Positions 51,358 through 60,072 of a DNA stretch of 64,000 nt are shown one piece after another. The DNA lies in the NCBI RefSeq assembly GCF_011602485.2, contig NZ_CP050022.2:6468001-6532000 (forward strand), read 5' to 3'. The notes under the pieces are model-generated. The model was not told where the DNA came from and did no database searches. It saw only the letters and a list, made by a program, of their open reading frames with translations. The stretch's first letter is position 1. Every line of letters starts with the position of its first letter. A program made the position numbers and the translations under genes. The stretch comes from Bradyrhizobium sp. 1(2017) (GTDB lineage Bacteria; Pseudomonadota; Alphaproteobacteria; Rhizobiales; Xanthobacteraceae).

Positions 51358-53621
51358 CCCTGCTCGGCCGGCGCCCGGCGCGCCTCGCCACTCGCGACCA
51401 GGACCACCGAGACCTTCGACTGCCTCAGCACCGCATCGGCGACGCCGCCGAAGGAGAGATGGTCGGCCTGGATCCGGTCCACGCCCATGACCACGAGGTC
51501 GATGTCGGTGGCGTCGATCTCGCGCAGGATCGCCGCTTCCGGCGCGCGGTTCACGCGCAGCGTCGTGGTGATGTCGACGTCGTAGCGGGCGGCGAGATCG
51601 CTGGTGTCCTTGAGGATGCCTGACTCCTGGCTCGATCCGCGCGACGTGCCGCGCTGTGCGCCCTTGTCGCGCGTCGTCGCCACATAGATCACCCGAAGCG
51701 AGCCTGAGCCGGCCTGCGCCAGCGCCACCGCGACCTCGGCGCCCCGCTTGGAGACGCCGCTGCCGGACACTGGAACGAGGATGTTGAGCGCATCGGGCAC
51801 CGGCTGCTTCAGGTGCTTGCCCTTGGCAGCCACGATCGCGAGCGGCCCCTCGAACCTGGCGGCGATATCCTCGATCCTGCGATCGAAACGGTCCTTGGCG
51901 GCAGCGACCTTGCCGATGCCGACGACCAGGAGATCGAAGCCCTTGCGCGCTTCGTCGGCAATGGTCTCGCCGAGCTCGGCGCGCCTGGTGCGGGTGACGA
52001 CATCGACGTTGCCGGCATCCCCGTCGCTGTTGGCGGAGACGGTTTCGGCTGCCTTCTTCACCACGGCTTCGTGGCTCTCCTCCTCGTCGCGATCCTTGTC
52101 CTGCTCCTTGGCGCGCTCACCGATATGCAACACCGTGATCGGCAGACCGCGCATGCCGGCGATCAGGCCGGCGACGTGCGCGGCAAAGGTGGCGTTGACG
52201 CTCTCGTCCACGGCGAGCAAGGGACGTTCGAGATTGGCGACGAAGCCGCGCTTCTCGAATTCCTCGCGCTCCAGCCGCTCCTTCTCCTCCTCGCTCATCG
52301 GCAGCTTTGCCAGCGCCGCGCGCAGCATCGGCGGCATCGCCATCGTGGTCACGATCGCCATCGTCACGATCATCGTGAACAGGTTCTGGCTGAGCACGCC
52401 GATCGACAGGCCGATGGTCGCGATGATCACCTCGGTCGAGCCGCGCGCGTTCATGCCGCTGGCAAGCGCCAGCGATTCCCTGCCACTCAGCCCGCCCACG
52501 GAGCCGCCGACGAAGGCGCCGCCGAACTTGCCGACACTGGCGATCACGACGAGGAGGCCGGTGAGCATCAGGAGGTTGGGATCGCGAAGCACCGAGAGGT
52601 CGGCGCTGAGCCCGGCGAGGCCGAAGAACACCGGCATGAAGAAGCTTGAGATCAGCCCGCGCAGGCGCTCGTCGATCTGCCGCGTCAGGATCGGCGATTC
52701 CCCGACGAGGATGCCGGCGACGAAAGCCCCGAGCACGGTATGGACGCCGATCAGATGGGTGATCATCGCCATGACACTCATCAACAGCAGGATCACCGTG
52801 ATGACCGCCGCCGCGCTGACAAGATTGTCGTTGGCCCAGCGGATCAGCTGGAACACCAGGCGGCGGCCGATGGTGAAGCTGACCGCGAGGAAGGCGAGCG
52901 TCCCCAGCACCGCCTTCGCGACCGAGGCGATATCCAGCGTGCCGTGCGACGCCAGGCTGAAAATGACCGCGATGATGATCCAGCCGATGGTATCGTCGAT
53001 GACCGCGGTCGCGACGATGATCTGCCCGACATTGCGGCGCATGAAATTCATCTCGCGCACGACGACCGCGACAATCTTGACCGAGGAGATCGACAGCGCC
53101 GTGCCCATGAACAGGGAGGCTACCAGGCGCTCCTGCGGATTGGGCAGCAGCGCATCGGGCAGGAACTCGCCGAGTGCGAAGCCGCAGGCGAAGGGCACGA
53201 GGATGCCCGCGATCGAGATCGCGATCGCGGCCCTGCCGACCTTCCGGACCAGCTTGAGGTCGGTCTCCATGCCGGTCAGCAACAGCAGCAGCAGGATGCC
53301 GATCTGGGCGATGCCGTCGATCATCGCCTTCTGCTCGGGCGTCCTGGGAAAGATCGCGTGCTGAGCCTCGGGCCAGATCCAGCCGAACAATGACGGTCCC
53401 AGGATGATGCCGGCGAGCAATTCGCCGATCACCGACGGCTGGCCGATGCGCATCATGATCTCGCCGAGGCCGCGGCCGACCGCGATCAGCAAGACGATCT
53501 GCGCCACCAGAAGGAACTCGGACGGGCCCGCCGCCTTGCCCGCTTCGGCACTGGCCGCAATGGTGGTGAGGACAAGCGCCGCGGGGACAAGGCCGACCGG
53601 TCGGAGCAGGCTCCATTGCAT
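51354..53621 (-). CDS. CPA2-type cation/proton antiporter with Usp-like C-terminal domain
   Basis: 755 residues. N-terminal CPA2 domain (about 35-425): GEIMMRIGQPSVIGELLAGIILGPSLFG, IGQIGILLLLLLTGMETDL (Asp/Glu), ISSVKIVAVVVREM and VIDDTIGWIIIAVIF with the GMNARGSTEVII block. A cytoplasmic tail (about 440-750) contains universal-stress-protein-type segments (NILVPVSGSGVSKRGAEVAVALAQA and DLVVMGVDRIQADHLSFGGVADAVLRQ). It exchanges K+ or Na+ for protons, with the tail likely sensing nucleotide or stress. It is convergent with the RND pump; the two stops overlap by four bases. Confidence 0.92.
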   Translation of the reverse strand: MQWSLLRPVGLVPAALVLTTIAASAEAGKAAGPSEFLLVAQIVLLIAVGRGLGEIMMRIGQPSVIGELLAGIILGPSLFGWIWPEAQHAIFPRTPEQKAMIDGIAQIGILLLLLLTGMETDLKLVRKVGRAAIAISIAGILVPFACGFALGEFLPDALLPNPQERLVASLFMGTALSISSVKIVAVVVREMNFMRRNVGQIIVATAVIDDTIGWIIIAVIFSLASHGTLDIASVAKAVLGTLAFLAVSFTIGRRLVFQLIRWANDNLVSAAAVITVILLLMSVMAMITHLIGVHTVLGAFVAGILVGESPILTRQIDERLRGLISSFFMPVFFGLAGLSADLSVLRDPNLLMLTGLLVVIASVGKFGGAFVGGSVGGLSGRESLALASGMNARGSTEVIIATIGLSIGVLSQNLFTMIVTMAIVTTMAMPPMLRAALAKLPMSEEEKERLEREEFEKRGFVANLERPLLAVDESVNATFAAHVAGLIAGMRGLPITVLHIGERAKEQDKDRDEEESHEAVVKKAAETVSANSDGDAGNVDVVTRTRRAELGETIADEARKGFDLLVVGIGKVAAAKDRFDRRIEDIAARFEGPLAIVAAKGKHLKQPVPDALNILVPVSGSGVSKRGAEVAVALAQAGSGSLRVIYVATTRDKGAQRGTSRGSSQESGILKDTSDLAARYDVDITTTLRVNRAPEAAILREIDATDIDLVVMGVDRIQADHLSFGGVADAVLRQSKVSVVLVASGEARRAPAEQG

Positions 53622-53733
53622 GCAGGTGTCATTTCCCCTTCATACGCCCGGGCGAGGCACCGGGACGATCGGGGATAGAACCCGCGGGAGGCGGACGGAG
53701 TTCCTGCCGCGCGCGGCGGGATCGGGGGGCAAC

Positions 53734-53846
53734 AACAAAAAGTGCGAAAACAACCCCATGCACAGTAGAGATGGCGTTGAAAACGCTCGATAAATTTCGG
53801 TCTTCCCGAAACGACTTGCTCCGTCGGGCAAAACACTGGCAGAATG
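53734..53846 (-). repeat. dispersed repeat H, copy 2
   Basis: AACAAAAAGTGCGAAAACAACCCCATGCACAGTAG at one end and GGGCAAAACACTGGCAGAAT at the other, the exact complement of the ends of the copy at 4553-4665. The central ~50 bases differ. Confidence 0.8.
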
Positions 53847-53865
53847 GCATGATGCCGTTGTTCAC

Positions 53866-53952
53866 CGTCATTGCGAGCGCAGCGAAGCAATCCAGAATCC
53901 CTCTACCGAGGCAGTCTGGATTGCTTCGTCGCAAGGGCTCCTCGCAATGACG
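53866..53952. repeat. intergenic palindromic repeat, family B copy 3
   Basis: CGTCATTGCGAGCGCAGCGAAGCAATCCAG paired with CTGGATTGCTTCGTCGCAAG...CTCGCAATGACG. Central arms diverge slightly from copies 1 and 2. Confidence 0.85.
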
Positions 53953-53983
53953 AAGGAGAAAGTTGCGCGCCTCGCTCCGCTCT

Positions 53984-54123
53984 CGTGCCCCGGACGCAGC
54001 GCAGCGTCTCTTCGACGGTGCGCTGCTGAGCCGGGGCCCATGTCTCGACGGAATTGGTGACCTCTGGGTCCCGGCTCTGCGCCGCAGCGCTCGCGCGTTG
54101 CAGCTTGTCCGGGACACGAGAGC
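53984..54123. repeat. intergenic repeat, family E copy 2
   Basis: CTCGTGCCCCGGACGCAGCGCAGCG...GCTGCTGAGCCGGGGCCC and its further inverted half GGTCCCGGCTCTGCGCCGCAGCG...GTCCGGGACACGAG. The 25436 copy contains only the first half. Confidence 0.7.
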
Positions 54124-54130
54124 AGGCCCC

Positions 54131-55303
54131 TCACGCCGCAGCCGGCGTCCGGATCTCGCGCGGCAGGATGATCGCGGCGGCGATGGCGAGCAGGCAGAGC
54201 GCGGCGAAGGCGTGCAGCATGGTGACGAAGCCGCCCTGCTCGTAGAGCCAGGCGACCAGGCCGACCGAGGCGCCGGCGGCGGTGAAGCCGATGAAATAGC
54301 GCACCGCATAGGCGCGCGAGCGCCATTCCTCGCTGGTGTATTTGCCGACCATGGCGTCGTTCACCGTGACCTGCCCGAACGCGCCCATGACGATGCCGAT
54401 CGAGACCAGGATCAACGGCAGATTATTCAGGCTCGCGGCGAGATAGAGGAAAGGCGCCAGCATGAAGGACAGCGGCAGCGCCACGGTCTTCAGCGAATAG
54501 CGGTCGAGCAGCCGTCCGATCGTGTACTGCGTCATCGCGCCGAACACGTAGACGCCGGCGGCGATGACCCCTAACAACGCGGGGCTCTTGGTCAGGTCCG
54601 CGAGCCGCTCCGCGAACAGCTTTGGCAGCGCGACGGTGACGGCGTTGAAGGTGGTCGAGATCGCGATCACGACGATCAGCAGCGACAGCACCACGCGCCA
54701 CATGTCCTGCTTGGCGACGCGCGCCTGCGCCGCCGCCTGCTTCGAGCCCTTGCGGTCCTCATGCACGACCATCATCGCAAAGGCGACGCCGATCAGGATG
54801 GTGACGATGCCGGGGACGATGAAGGCGAAGCGCCAGCCGAGATATTGGCCGATCACGCCGGTGACGAGCGCGGACGAAGCGACGCCGAGATTGCCCCAGA
54901 CGCCGTTGATGCCCATCTCGCGGCCGAGCCTGTCGGCATAGGACACGATCATCGCGGTGCCGACGGGATGGTAGATCGAGGCGAAAATGCCGATCGCGAG
55001 CAGCGCCGCGCCGAGCTGCGCCGGGGTCTGCACGAATCCGACCGAGATCATGGAGGCGCCGATGCCGACGAAGAAGATCAGCATCATGTGGCGGCGGCTC
55101 CAGCGATCCCCGAGCCAGCCGGTGAGCAGCGAGCCCGCGCCGAAGGCGACGAAGCCCGGCGTCGCATAGGGCAGGAGCTCCGAATAGGCCATGCCGAGCG
55201 CCGGCCCCATGATGATGACGGCGGCGGCAAAGATCAGCATCGAATAATGGTCGATGAAATGGCCGGCATTGACGAAACTGATGACCCGGCTGGGGCTGTT
55301 CAT
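54131..55303 (-). CDS. MFS transporter
   Basis: 390 residues from the ATG at 55303 with AGGAGAGG upstream. Twelve hydrophobic segments. The MFS signature GDRWSRRHMM follows TM2 and GRLLDRYSLK follows TM8. The start MNSPSRVISFVNAGHFIDHYSMLIFAAA resembles the fosmidomycin-resistance-like MFS group, so export of a small drug-like compound is possible. Substrate unknown. An AraC regulator gene is divergent 51 bases upstream and probably controls it. Confidence 0.88.
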   Translation of the reverse strand: MNSPSRVISFVNAGHFIDHYSMLIFAAAVIIMGPALGMAYSELLPYATPGFVAFGAGSLLTGWLGDRWSRRHMMLIFFVGIGASMISVGFVQTPAQLGAALLAIGIFASIYHPVGTAMIVSYADRLGREMGINGVWGNLGVASSALVTGVIGQYLGWRFAFIVPGIVTILIGVAFAMMVVHEDRKGSKQAAAQARVAKQDMWRVVLSLLIVVIAISTTFNAVTVALPKLFAERLADLTKSPALLGVIAAGVYVFGAMTQYTIGRLLDRYSLKTVALPLSFMLAPFLYLAASLNNLPLILVSIGIVMGAFGQVTVNDAMVGKYTSEEWRSRAYAVRYFIGFTAAGASVGLVAWLYEQGGFVTMLHAFAALCLLAIAAAIILPREIRTPAAA

Positions 55304-55354
55304 ACGGAATCCTCTCCTGCTCTGAAATGAGTTATATGTCGAGGCCATGACGGG

Positions 55355-56170
55355 ATGCTGCCAATGACTGTCGTCGAAACGCCAATCCTCCGGGAGGTCC
55401 TGGGAAACCACCGCTCGACCGCGGGCGTGCACCTGGTCGCGCGCGACTACCCCAAGGGCATGCGGATCGATCCGCATTTGCACCGCGAATCGCAGCTGAT
55501 CTATGCGGCGAAGGGCACGATGCAGGTGACGACGCCCGGGGGGCGCTGGCTGGTGCCGCCGGACCGCGCGGTCTGGGTACCCGCCGGGCTCGAGCATGCG
55601 ATTGACCTTCTTGCCGACATCGAGATGCGGACGCTGTATTTCGACCTGCCCTGGCTGAAGCGCGAACAGCGCTATGAGGGATTGACCAAGGAGTTCGTGG
55701 TACGGGTGTCGCCGCTGCTGCACCAGGCGATCCTGGCGCTGTTCGACGCGCGCAATACCGAGGAGCGGACCGAGCTTCTGGTTCGACTCGTGATGCTGGA
55801 ATTGCACCAGGCCGAGGATTCCGCGACCTTCGTGCCGCTGCCGCGCGAGGTCCGCTGCCGCCGCGCCGCGATGATCGTCCTCGACGATCCCACCGGCCTG
55901 CACGACATCGACACGCTGGCGCGCGAGGTCGGAACCTCCGCGCGGACATTGTCGCGGCTGTTCTCGACCGAGACCCAGCTGAGCTTCAAGAGCTGGTGCC
56001 AGCGCGCGCGCATCGCAGCGGCGATCCAGCGGCTGTCCACGGATGCCGGCGTGTCGGTGAAGCAGCTCGCGACATCGCTCGGCTATGCCAGCGTGCCGGC
56101 GTTTTCGGCGGCGTTCCGGCAGGTGACGGGGCGCACGCCGACGGAGTTTGCCGGGAAGGTGCAACCCTAG
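55355..56170 (+). CDS. cupin-AraC regulator, divergent from MFS gene
   Basis: 271 residues (ATG 55355; a second ATG at 55364). N-terminal cupin domain (about 35-95): IDPHLHRESQLIYAAKGTM and VPAGLEHAIDLLADIEMRTLYFDLP. The C-terminal AraC HTH pair is at about 170-270: IDTLAREVGTSARTLSRLFSTETQLSF and VSVKQLATSLGYASVPAFSAAFRQVTGRTPTEF. This is the layout of NimR-type regulators, which switch on an adjacent efflux MFS gene when its drug is present. The 51-base gap to the MFS gene would hold both promoters. Confidence 0.87.
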   Translation: MLPMTVVETPILREVLGNHRSTAGVHLVARDYPKGMRIDPHLHRESQLIYAAKGTMQVTTPGGRWLVPPDRAVWVPAGLEHAIDLLADIEMRTLYFDLPWLKREQRYEGLTKEFVVRVSPLLHQAILALFDARNTEERTELLVRLVMLELHQAEDSATFVPLPREVRCRRAAMIVLDDPTGLHDIDTLAREVGTSARTLSRLFSTETQLSFKSWCQRARIAAAIQRLSTDAGVSVKQLATSLGYASVPAFSAAFRQVTGRTPTEFAGKVQP

Positions 56171-56173
56171 CCT

Positions 56174-56294
56174 CCTCATTGCGAGGAGCCGTTGAGCCGA
56201 AGCAATCCAGATTGCTTCGGCGGAGGGACGCTGCTTCGCGGAGCCTGTCATCGGGCCGCGCTTCGCGCGGACCCGTTGGCCCGCAATGACGGCG
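56174..56294. repeat. degenerate family B palindrome
   Basis: CTCATTGCGAGGAGCCGTTGAGCCGAAGCAATCCAG and a second half ending GGCCCGCAATGACGG, with a foreign-looking insertion (CGCTGCTTCGCGGAGCCTGTC) between them. A diverged relative of copies at 25518 and 28598. Confidence 0.65.
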
Positions 56295-56461
56295 GGTGAG
56301 GAATCCCCCATCGTTCTCCAAATGCCGCCGGCCCGCATGCCGGCATTCTCGAAACGCACGGCCCGACTAAAGATGCCGCATTCCCCTGCTTGATTGTGAT
56401 CGGCTTCCGCCTAAATCCCATGTAAGCTTCCCGCACCGCACAACCGGAATCGAAAGCCCAG

Positions 56462-57814
56462 ATGGCCAATGCCTTCTTCTCCGACCTGCTCGCCACCATC
56501 TCCGAGCGCGGCCGCACGCTGCTTCGCCGCAGTGATTCCGCCGACACAAGACGGGATGCCGACGGGCTGATCGCGCTCTGCGATGCGCTGCTGTCGGGCC
56601 GGGGCGAAGCCTCCGGCACCGCGATGGCGCGTGAGGTGCTCGACATCTACCGAGAGCTGGATGCGGCGGGACGCCGCGCTTTCTTCGAAGGACTGGTGCG
56701 CGATTTCGGCCCCGATCGGGAACGGCTGTCCAGGGCAATCGAGAAATGGCGCGCCAGGCCGACCGACGAGGACGCCAGCTCGCTGCATTTCGCTTCAGAG
56801 CCGCGGCGGCAGGAGCTGATTCGCCGTCTCAACCGCGCGCCCGGCGGCACCGGCGATCTCGTCAGCATGCGGGCCGACCTGCTCGGCATGCTGAACGGGC
56901 ACACCGATCTCGCCGCGCTCGATCGCGACGTCTCGCATCTTCTCTCGTCGTGGTTCAACAGGGGGTTTCTCGTGCTGCGCAGGATCGACTGGTCGACCCC
57001 GGCCAACATCCTCGAAAAGATCATCCGTTACGAGGCCGTGCACGAGATTTCCGACTGGGACGATCTGCGTCGCCGCATCGATCCGGTCGACCGCCGCTGC
57101 TACGCCTTCTTCCACCCGGCGATGGTCGATGAGCCCCTGATCTTCGTCGAGGTGGCGCTGACAGAGACGATCCCCGGCGCGATCGCGCCGCTGCTCGCGG
57201 TCGATCGCCAGCATCTGCCGATCGAACGCGCACGCACCGCCGTGTTCTATTCGATCTCCAACACCCAGCGGGGCCTCGGGGGCATCTCTTTCGGCAGCTT
57301 CCTGATCAAGCAGGTGGTGGAAGAGCTGCGCCGCGAGACGCCGAAGCTCGACACCTTCGTGACGCTGTCGCCGGTGCCGGGTTTCATGGCATGGGTGAAG
57401 CAGGACAAGGATCTGCCGCTGTCGGACGAGGACCGCGAAACGCTGAAGCGCCTCGACGATCCCAAATGGTTCGAGAGCCCCGAGACGACCGCACTGCTGC
57501 GCGGCGTGATCGAGCCACTGGCGGCGCACTATTTCCTCAAGGCGCGCACGCCGAAGGGCAAGCTGATCGACTCCGTCGCCCGCTTCCATCTCGGCAACGG
57601 CGCGCGGCTGGAGCGCATCAATTGGCTCGGCGATCTCTCGCCGAAGGGCGTGCGCGAATCCGCCGGCGTGATGGTCAACTACCTCTACCGCCTCGACGAC
57701 ATCGAGAAGAACCACGAGGCCTACGCCAATGACGGCGAGGTGGTGGCATCGAGCGCGGTGAAGAAGCTGTTGAAGGGCGAAGGACGGCGGCTACTGGACA
57801 TGCGGTTGTCGTAG
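56462..57814 (+). CDS. malonyl-CoA decarboxylase
   Basis: 450 residues. N-terminal helical bundle (DLLATISERGRTLLRRSDSADTRRDADGLIALCDALLSG) and a GNAT-like catalytic domain with VLRRIDWSTPANILEKIIRYEAVHEI, DRRCYAFFHPAMVDEPLIFVEVAL and VFYSISNTQRGLGGISFGSFLIKQVVEEL, the strongest family signatures (Ser and His of the active site lie there). It converts malonyl-CoA to acetyl-CoA and CO2, linked to malonate use in rhizobia. No malonyl-CoA synthetase or malonate carrier gene is nearby in this window. Confidence 0.93.
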   Translation: MANAFFSDLLATISERGRTLLRRSDSADTRRDADGLIALCDALLSGRGEASGTAMAREVLDIYRELDAAGRRAFFEGLVRDFGPDRERLSRAIEKWRARPTDEDASSLHFASEPRRQELIRRLNRAPGGTGDLVSMRADLLGMLNGHTDLAALDRDVSHLLSSWFNRGFLVLRRIDWSTPANILEKIIRYEAVHEISDWDDLRRRIDPVDRRCYAFFHPAMVDEPLIFVEVALTETIPGAIAPLLAVDRQHLPIERARTAVFYSISNTQRGLGGISFGSFLIKQVVEELRRETPKLDTFVTLSPVPGFMAWVKQDKDLPLSDEDRETLKRLDDPKWFESPETTALLRGVIEPLAAHYFLKARTPKGKLIDSVARFHLGNGARLERINWLGDLSPKGVRESAGVMVNYLYRLDDIEKNHEAYANDGEVVASSAVKKLLKGEGRRLLDMRLS

Positions 57815-57829
57815 CGACACACTCAGCCG

Positions 57830-57963
57830 TCGTCCCGGATAAGCGAAGCGAAGATCCGGGCCCCATCACCACAGTAAGTCGTGGTTACGGGGACTCGGAG
57901 CTTCCGGTTCGCGCCACGACTCCTCCCTGGGGTTATGGGTCCCCGCCTTCGCGGGGACGACAC
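57830..57963. repeat. intergenic palindromic repeat, family A copy 4
   Basis: GTCGTCCCGGATAAGCGAAG...GGGCCCCATCACCAC matched against GGGGTTATGGGTCCCCGCCTTCGCGGGGACGACACC, with GTCGTGGTTACGG between them. Confidence 0.8.
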
Positions 57964-58003
57964 CGTTGTTGGCGCAACCGTCGCGCTCCAATCGCTCGTC
58001 GCC

Positions 58004-59173
58004 CTACTCCGCCAGCGCCTTCATTTCCTTGTAGAGGTCGGACTTGCCTTCGAAGCCGATGCCTGGAAGGTCCGGCATGGTGATGTGGCCGTTCTCGACG
58101 CGCACGCCGTCGGGGAAGCCGCCATAGGGCTGGAACAGGTCGGGATAGCTTTCATTGCCGCCCAAGCCGAGGCCGGCCGCGATGTTGAGCGACATCTGGT
58201 GGCCGCCATGGGGAATGCAGCGGCTGGGGGACCAGCCATAGGTCTTCAGCACCTGAAGCGTGCGCTGGTACTCGCAGAGGCCATAGGACAGCGCGCAGTC
58301 GAATTGCAGCCAGTCGCGGTCGGGGCGCATGCCGCCGTAGCGGATCAAATTGCGGGCGTCCTGGTGGCTGAACAGGTTCTCGCCTGTCGCCATCGGGCCC
58401 GGATAGAACTCGGCGAGCGCGGCCTGCAGCGCGTAATCGAGGGGATCGCCGACCTCCTCGTACCAGAACAGCGGATAGTCCCGCAGCATTTTTGCGTAGG
58501 CGATGCCGGTCTCGAGATTGAAGCGGCCGTTGGCGTCGACGGCAAGCTGCGCGTCCTTGCCGATCTCCTTCAGCACCGCCTCGATACGGGTGCGGTCTTC
58601 CTCGATCGACGCGCCGCCAATCTTCATCTTGACGACGTTGTAGCCGCGGTCGAGATAGCCGCGCATCTCGCCGCGCAGCATCGAGAGATCCTTGCCGGGA
58701 TAGTAATAGCCGCCGGCGGCGTAGACGAAGACGCGCGGATTGGCGGTGACGCCGTGACGCTCGGCGAGCAAGCGAAACAGCGGCTTGCCGGCGATCTTCG
58801 CCACCGCGTCCCACACCGCCATGTCGATGGTGCCGACCGCGACCGAGCGCTCGCCATGACCGCCCGGCTTCTCGTTGGTCATCATCGCGGCCCAGACCTT
58901 GTCGGGGTCGAGATTGTCGCCGGCAGCATTCAGCAGGGACTTCGGATCGGCTTCCGTGATACGCGAGGCAAAGCGCTCGCGGATCAGGCCGCCCTGCCCG
59001 TAGCGGCCGTTGGAGTTGAAGCCGTAGCCGACGACGCGCTTGCCGTCGCGCACCACGTCGGTAACGACGGCGACGAGGCTCGTCGTCATCTTGGTGAAGT
59101 CGATATAGGCGTTACGGATCGGGGACGAGATGGGCTTGGTGATCTCGCGGACGTCGACGATGCGGACGGACAT
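58004..59173 (-). CDS. tarD: D(-)-tartrate dehydratase
   Basis: 389 residues. Enolase superfamily, mandelate racemase subgroup. All active-site residues known for the Bradyrhizobium enzyme are at the expected positions: K182 and K184 in VVKMKIGG, H322 in IPHGGHQ, and metal ligands D213 (VDAN), E239 (YEE) and E265 (TGEN). It dehydrates D-tartrate to oxaloacetate in the cytosol. The ATG at 59173 matches the published length of 389, as far as I recall. There is no transporter or regulator gene next to it. A family B repeat lies just upstream. Confidence 0.95.
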   Translation of the reverse strand: MSVRIVDVREITKPISSPIRNAYIDFTKMTTSLVAVVTDVVRDGKRVVGYGFNSNGRYGQGGLIRERFASRITEADPKSLLNAAGDNLDPDKVWAAMMTNEKPGGHGERSVAVGTIDMAVWDAVAKIAGKPLFRLLAERHGVTANPRVFVYAAGGYYYPGKDLSMLRGEMRGYLDRGYNVVKMKIGGASIEEDRTRIEAVLKEIGKDAQLAVDANGRFNLETGIAYAKMLRDYPLFWYEEVGDPLDYALQAALAEFYPGPMATGENLFSHQDARNLIRYGGMRPDRDWLQFDCALSYGLCEYQRTLQVLKTYGWSPSRCIPHGGHQMSLNIAAGLGLGGNESYPDLFQPYGGFPDGVRVENGHITMPDLPGIGFEGKSDLYKEMKALAE

Positions 59174-59198
59174 GGGCGTGGCCTTTGGTGGTTGTTGT

Positions 59199-59284
59199 CG
59201 TCATTGCGAGGAGCGAAGCGACGAAGCAATCCAGACTGGCGCTGCGGAGAGATTCTGGATTGCTTCGCTTCGCTCGCAATGACG
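59199..59284. repeat. intergenic palindromic repeat, family B copy 5
   Basis: CGTCATTGCGAGGAGCGAAGCGACGAAGCAATCCAG and CTGGATTGCTTCGCTTCGCTCGCAATGACG, nearly identical to the copy at 28598. Confidence 0.9.
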
Positions 59285-59339
59285 AGGAAAGAGAGAGTGC
59301 ACACCTGACGAGGAGAGAGCGGCGCGCGCTCAGGTCAAG

Positions 59340-59582
59340 CTATTTCTTATCCCGGAAATATGGCTCGACCGGGCCATGAACCTTGATGGTCAGCGGGTTG
59401 CCGTGGCGGTCCTTGGCGTTGCCGGCGGTGACGCGGACCCAGCCTTCGCTGATGCAGTACTCCTCGACATTGGTCTTCTCGATGCCCTTGAAGCGGATGC
59501 CGACGTCGCGCGAAAGGATGTCCGCGTTGTAATAGGGGCTGTTCGGATCGACCGACAGGCGGTCGGGAAATTCGTCGCTCAT
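59340..59582 (-). CDS. DUF3297 family protein
   Basis: 80 residues. FPDRLSVDPNSPYYN at the N-terminus and IEKTNVEEYCISEGWVRVTAGNAKDRHGNPLTIKVHGPVEPYF are the DUF3297 hallmarks, a short family found with glutathione peroxidase-like genes in alphaproteobacteria. Function unknown. It lies 11 bases after the glutathione peroxidase gene on the same strand and so is the last gene of an amidase-gpx-DUF3297 operon. Confidence 0.85.
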   Translation of the reverse strand: MSDEFPDRLSVDPNSPYYNADILSRDVGIRFKGIEKTNVEEYCISEGWVRVTAGNAKDRHGNPLTIKVHGPVEPYFRDKK

Positions 59583-59593
59583 GATTGTCTCGC

Positions 59594-60070
59594 TCACAAC
59601 AGTGTTTCGATTTGATTGCGCAATCCTTCGGGCCGCGCGGTCGGCGCGTAGCGCGCGACCACCTTGCCGGTACGGTCCACCAGGAATTTGGTGAAATTCC
59701 ATTTGATGGAGGCACCGAGGAGCCCGGATTGCTGCCGTTTCAGGTACTCGTACAATGGATGCGCGTTGGCGCCGTTGACGTCGATCTTCTCGAACAACGG
59801 GAAGGTGACGTCGTAATGGGTCGAGCAGAAAGCCTGGATCTCGCCCGCCTGCCCCGGCTCCTGCGCGCCGAACTGATTGCAGGGAAAGCCGAGCACCGAG
59901 AAGCCGCGCGGCGAGAGATCGCGATAGAGATCCTCGAGACCGCGATATTGCGGCGTGAAGCCGCATTTGCTGGCGGTGTTGACGATCAGCAGCACCTGTC
60001 CTTCGAACCGGCGCATGGCGACCTCCTCGCCGGCAAGCGAGTTGGCCTTGAAGTCGTAGATGGCGGCCAT
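59594..60070 (-). CDS. glutathione peroxidase (Cys type)
   Basis: 158 residues from the ATG at 60070. Peroxidatic C36 (NTASKCGFTPQY) in place of selenocysteine, with Q70 (NQFGAQEPG) and W124/N125 (KWNFTKFLVDRTG) forming the catalytic tetrad, and C64 as the likely resolving Cys in GFPCNQF. It reduces peroxides using thioredoxin or glutathione. The start lies 3 bases from the amidase stop, so translation is probably coupled. Confidence 0.92.
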   Translation of the reverse strand: MAAIYDFKANSLAGEEVAMRRFEGQVLLIVNTASKCGFTPQYRGLEDLYRDLSPRGFSVLGFPCNQFGAQEPGQAGEIQAFCSTHYDVTFPLFEKIDVNGANAHPLYEYLKRQQSGLLGASIKWNFTKFLVDRTGKVVARYAPTARPEGLRNQIETLL

Positions 60071-60072
60071 CG

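Larger units (their letters stand above)
53622..54130. other. gene-free gap built from three stacked repeats
   Basis: The CPA2 promoter region plus repeats H (53734), B (53866) and E (53984), each reported separately. Together they fill almost the whole gap. No gene is supported. Confidence 0.75.

Noticed and set aside
52117..53616. 499-codon minus-strand open frame
   Set aside because: Alternative frame of the CPA2 antiporter gene, Arg/His/Asp-rich.
56390..56403. TTGAT-TGTG-ATCGG as a FixK site for malonyl-CoA decarboxylase
   Set aside because: Two mismatches in the second half-site; too weak to claim.
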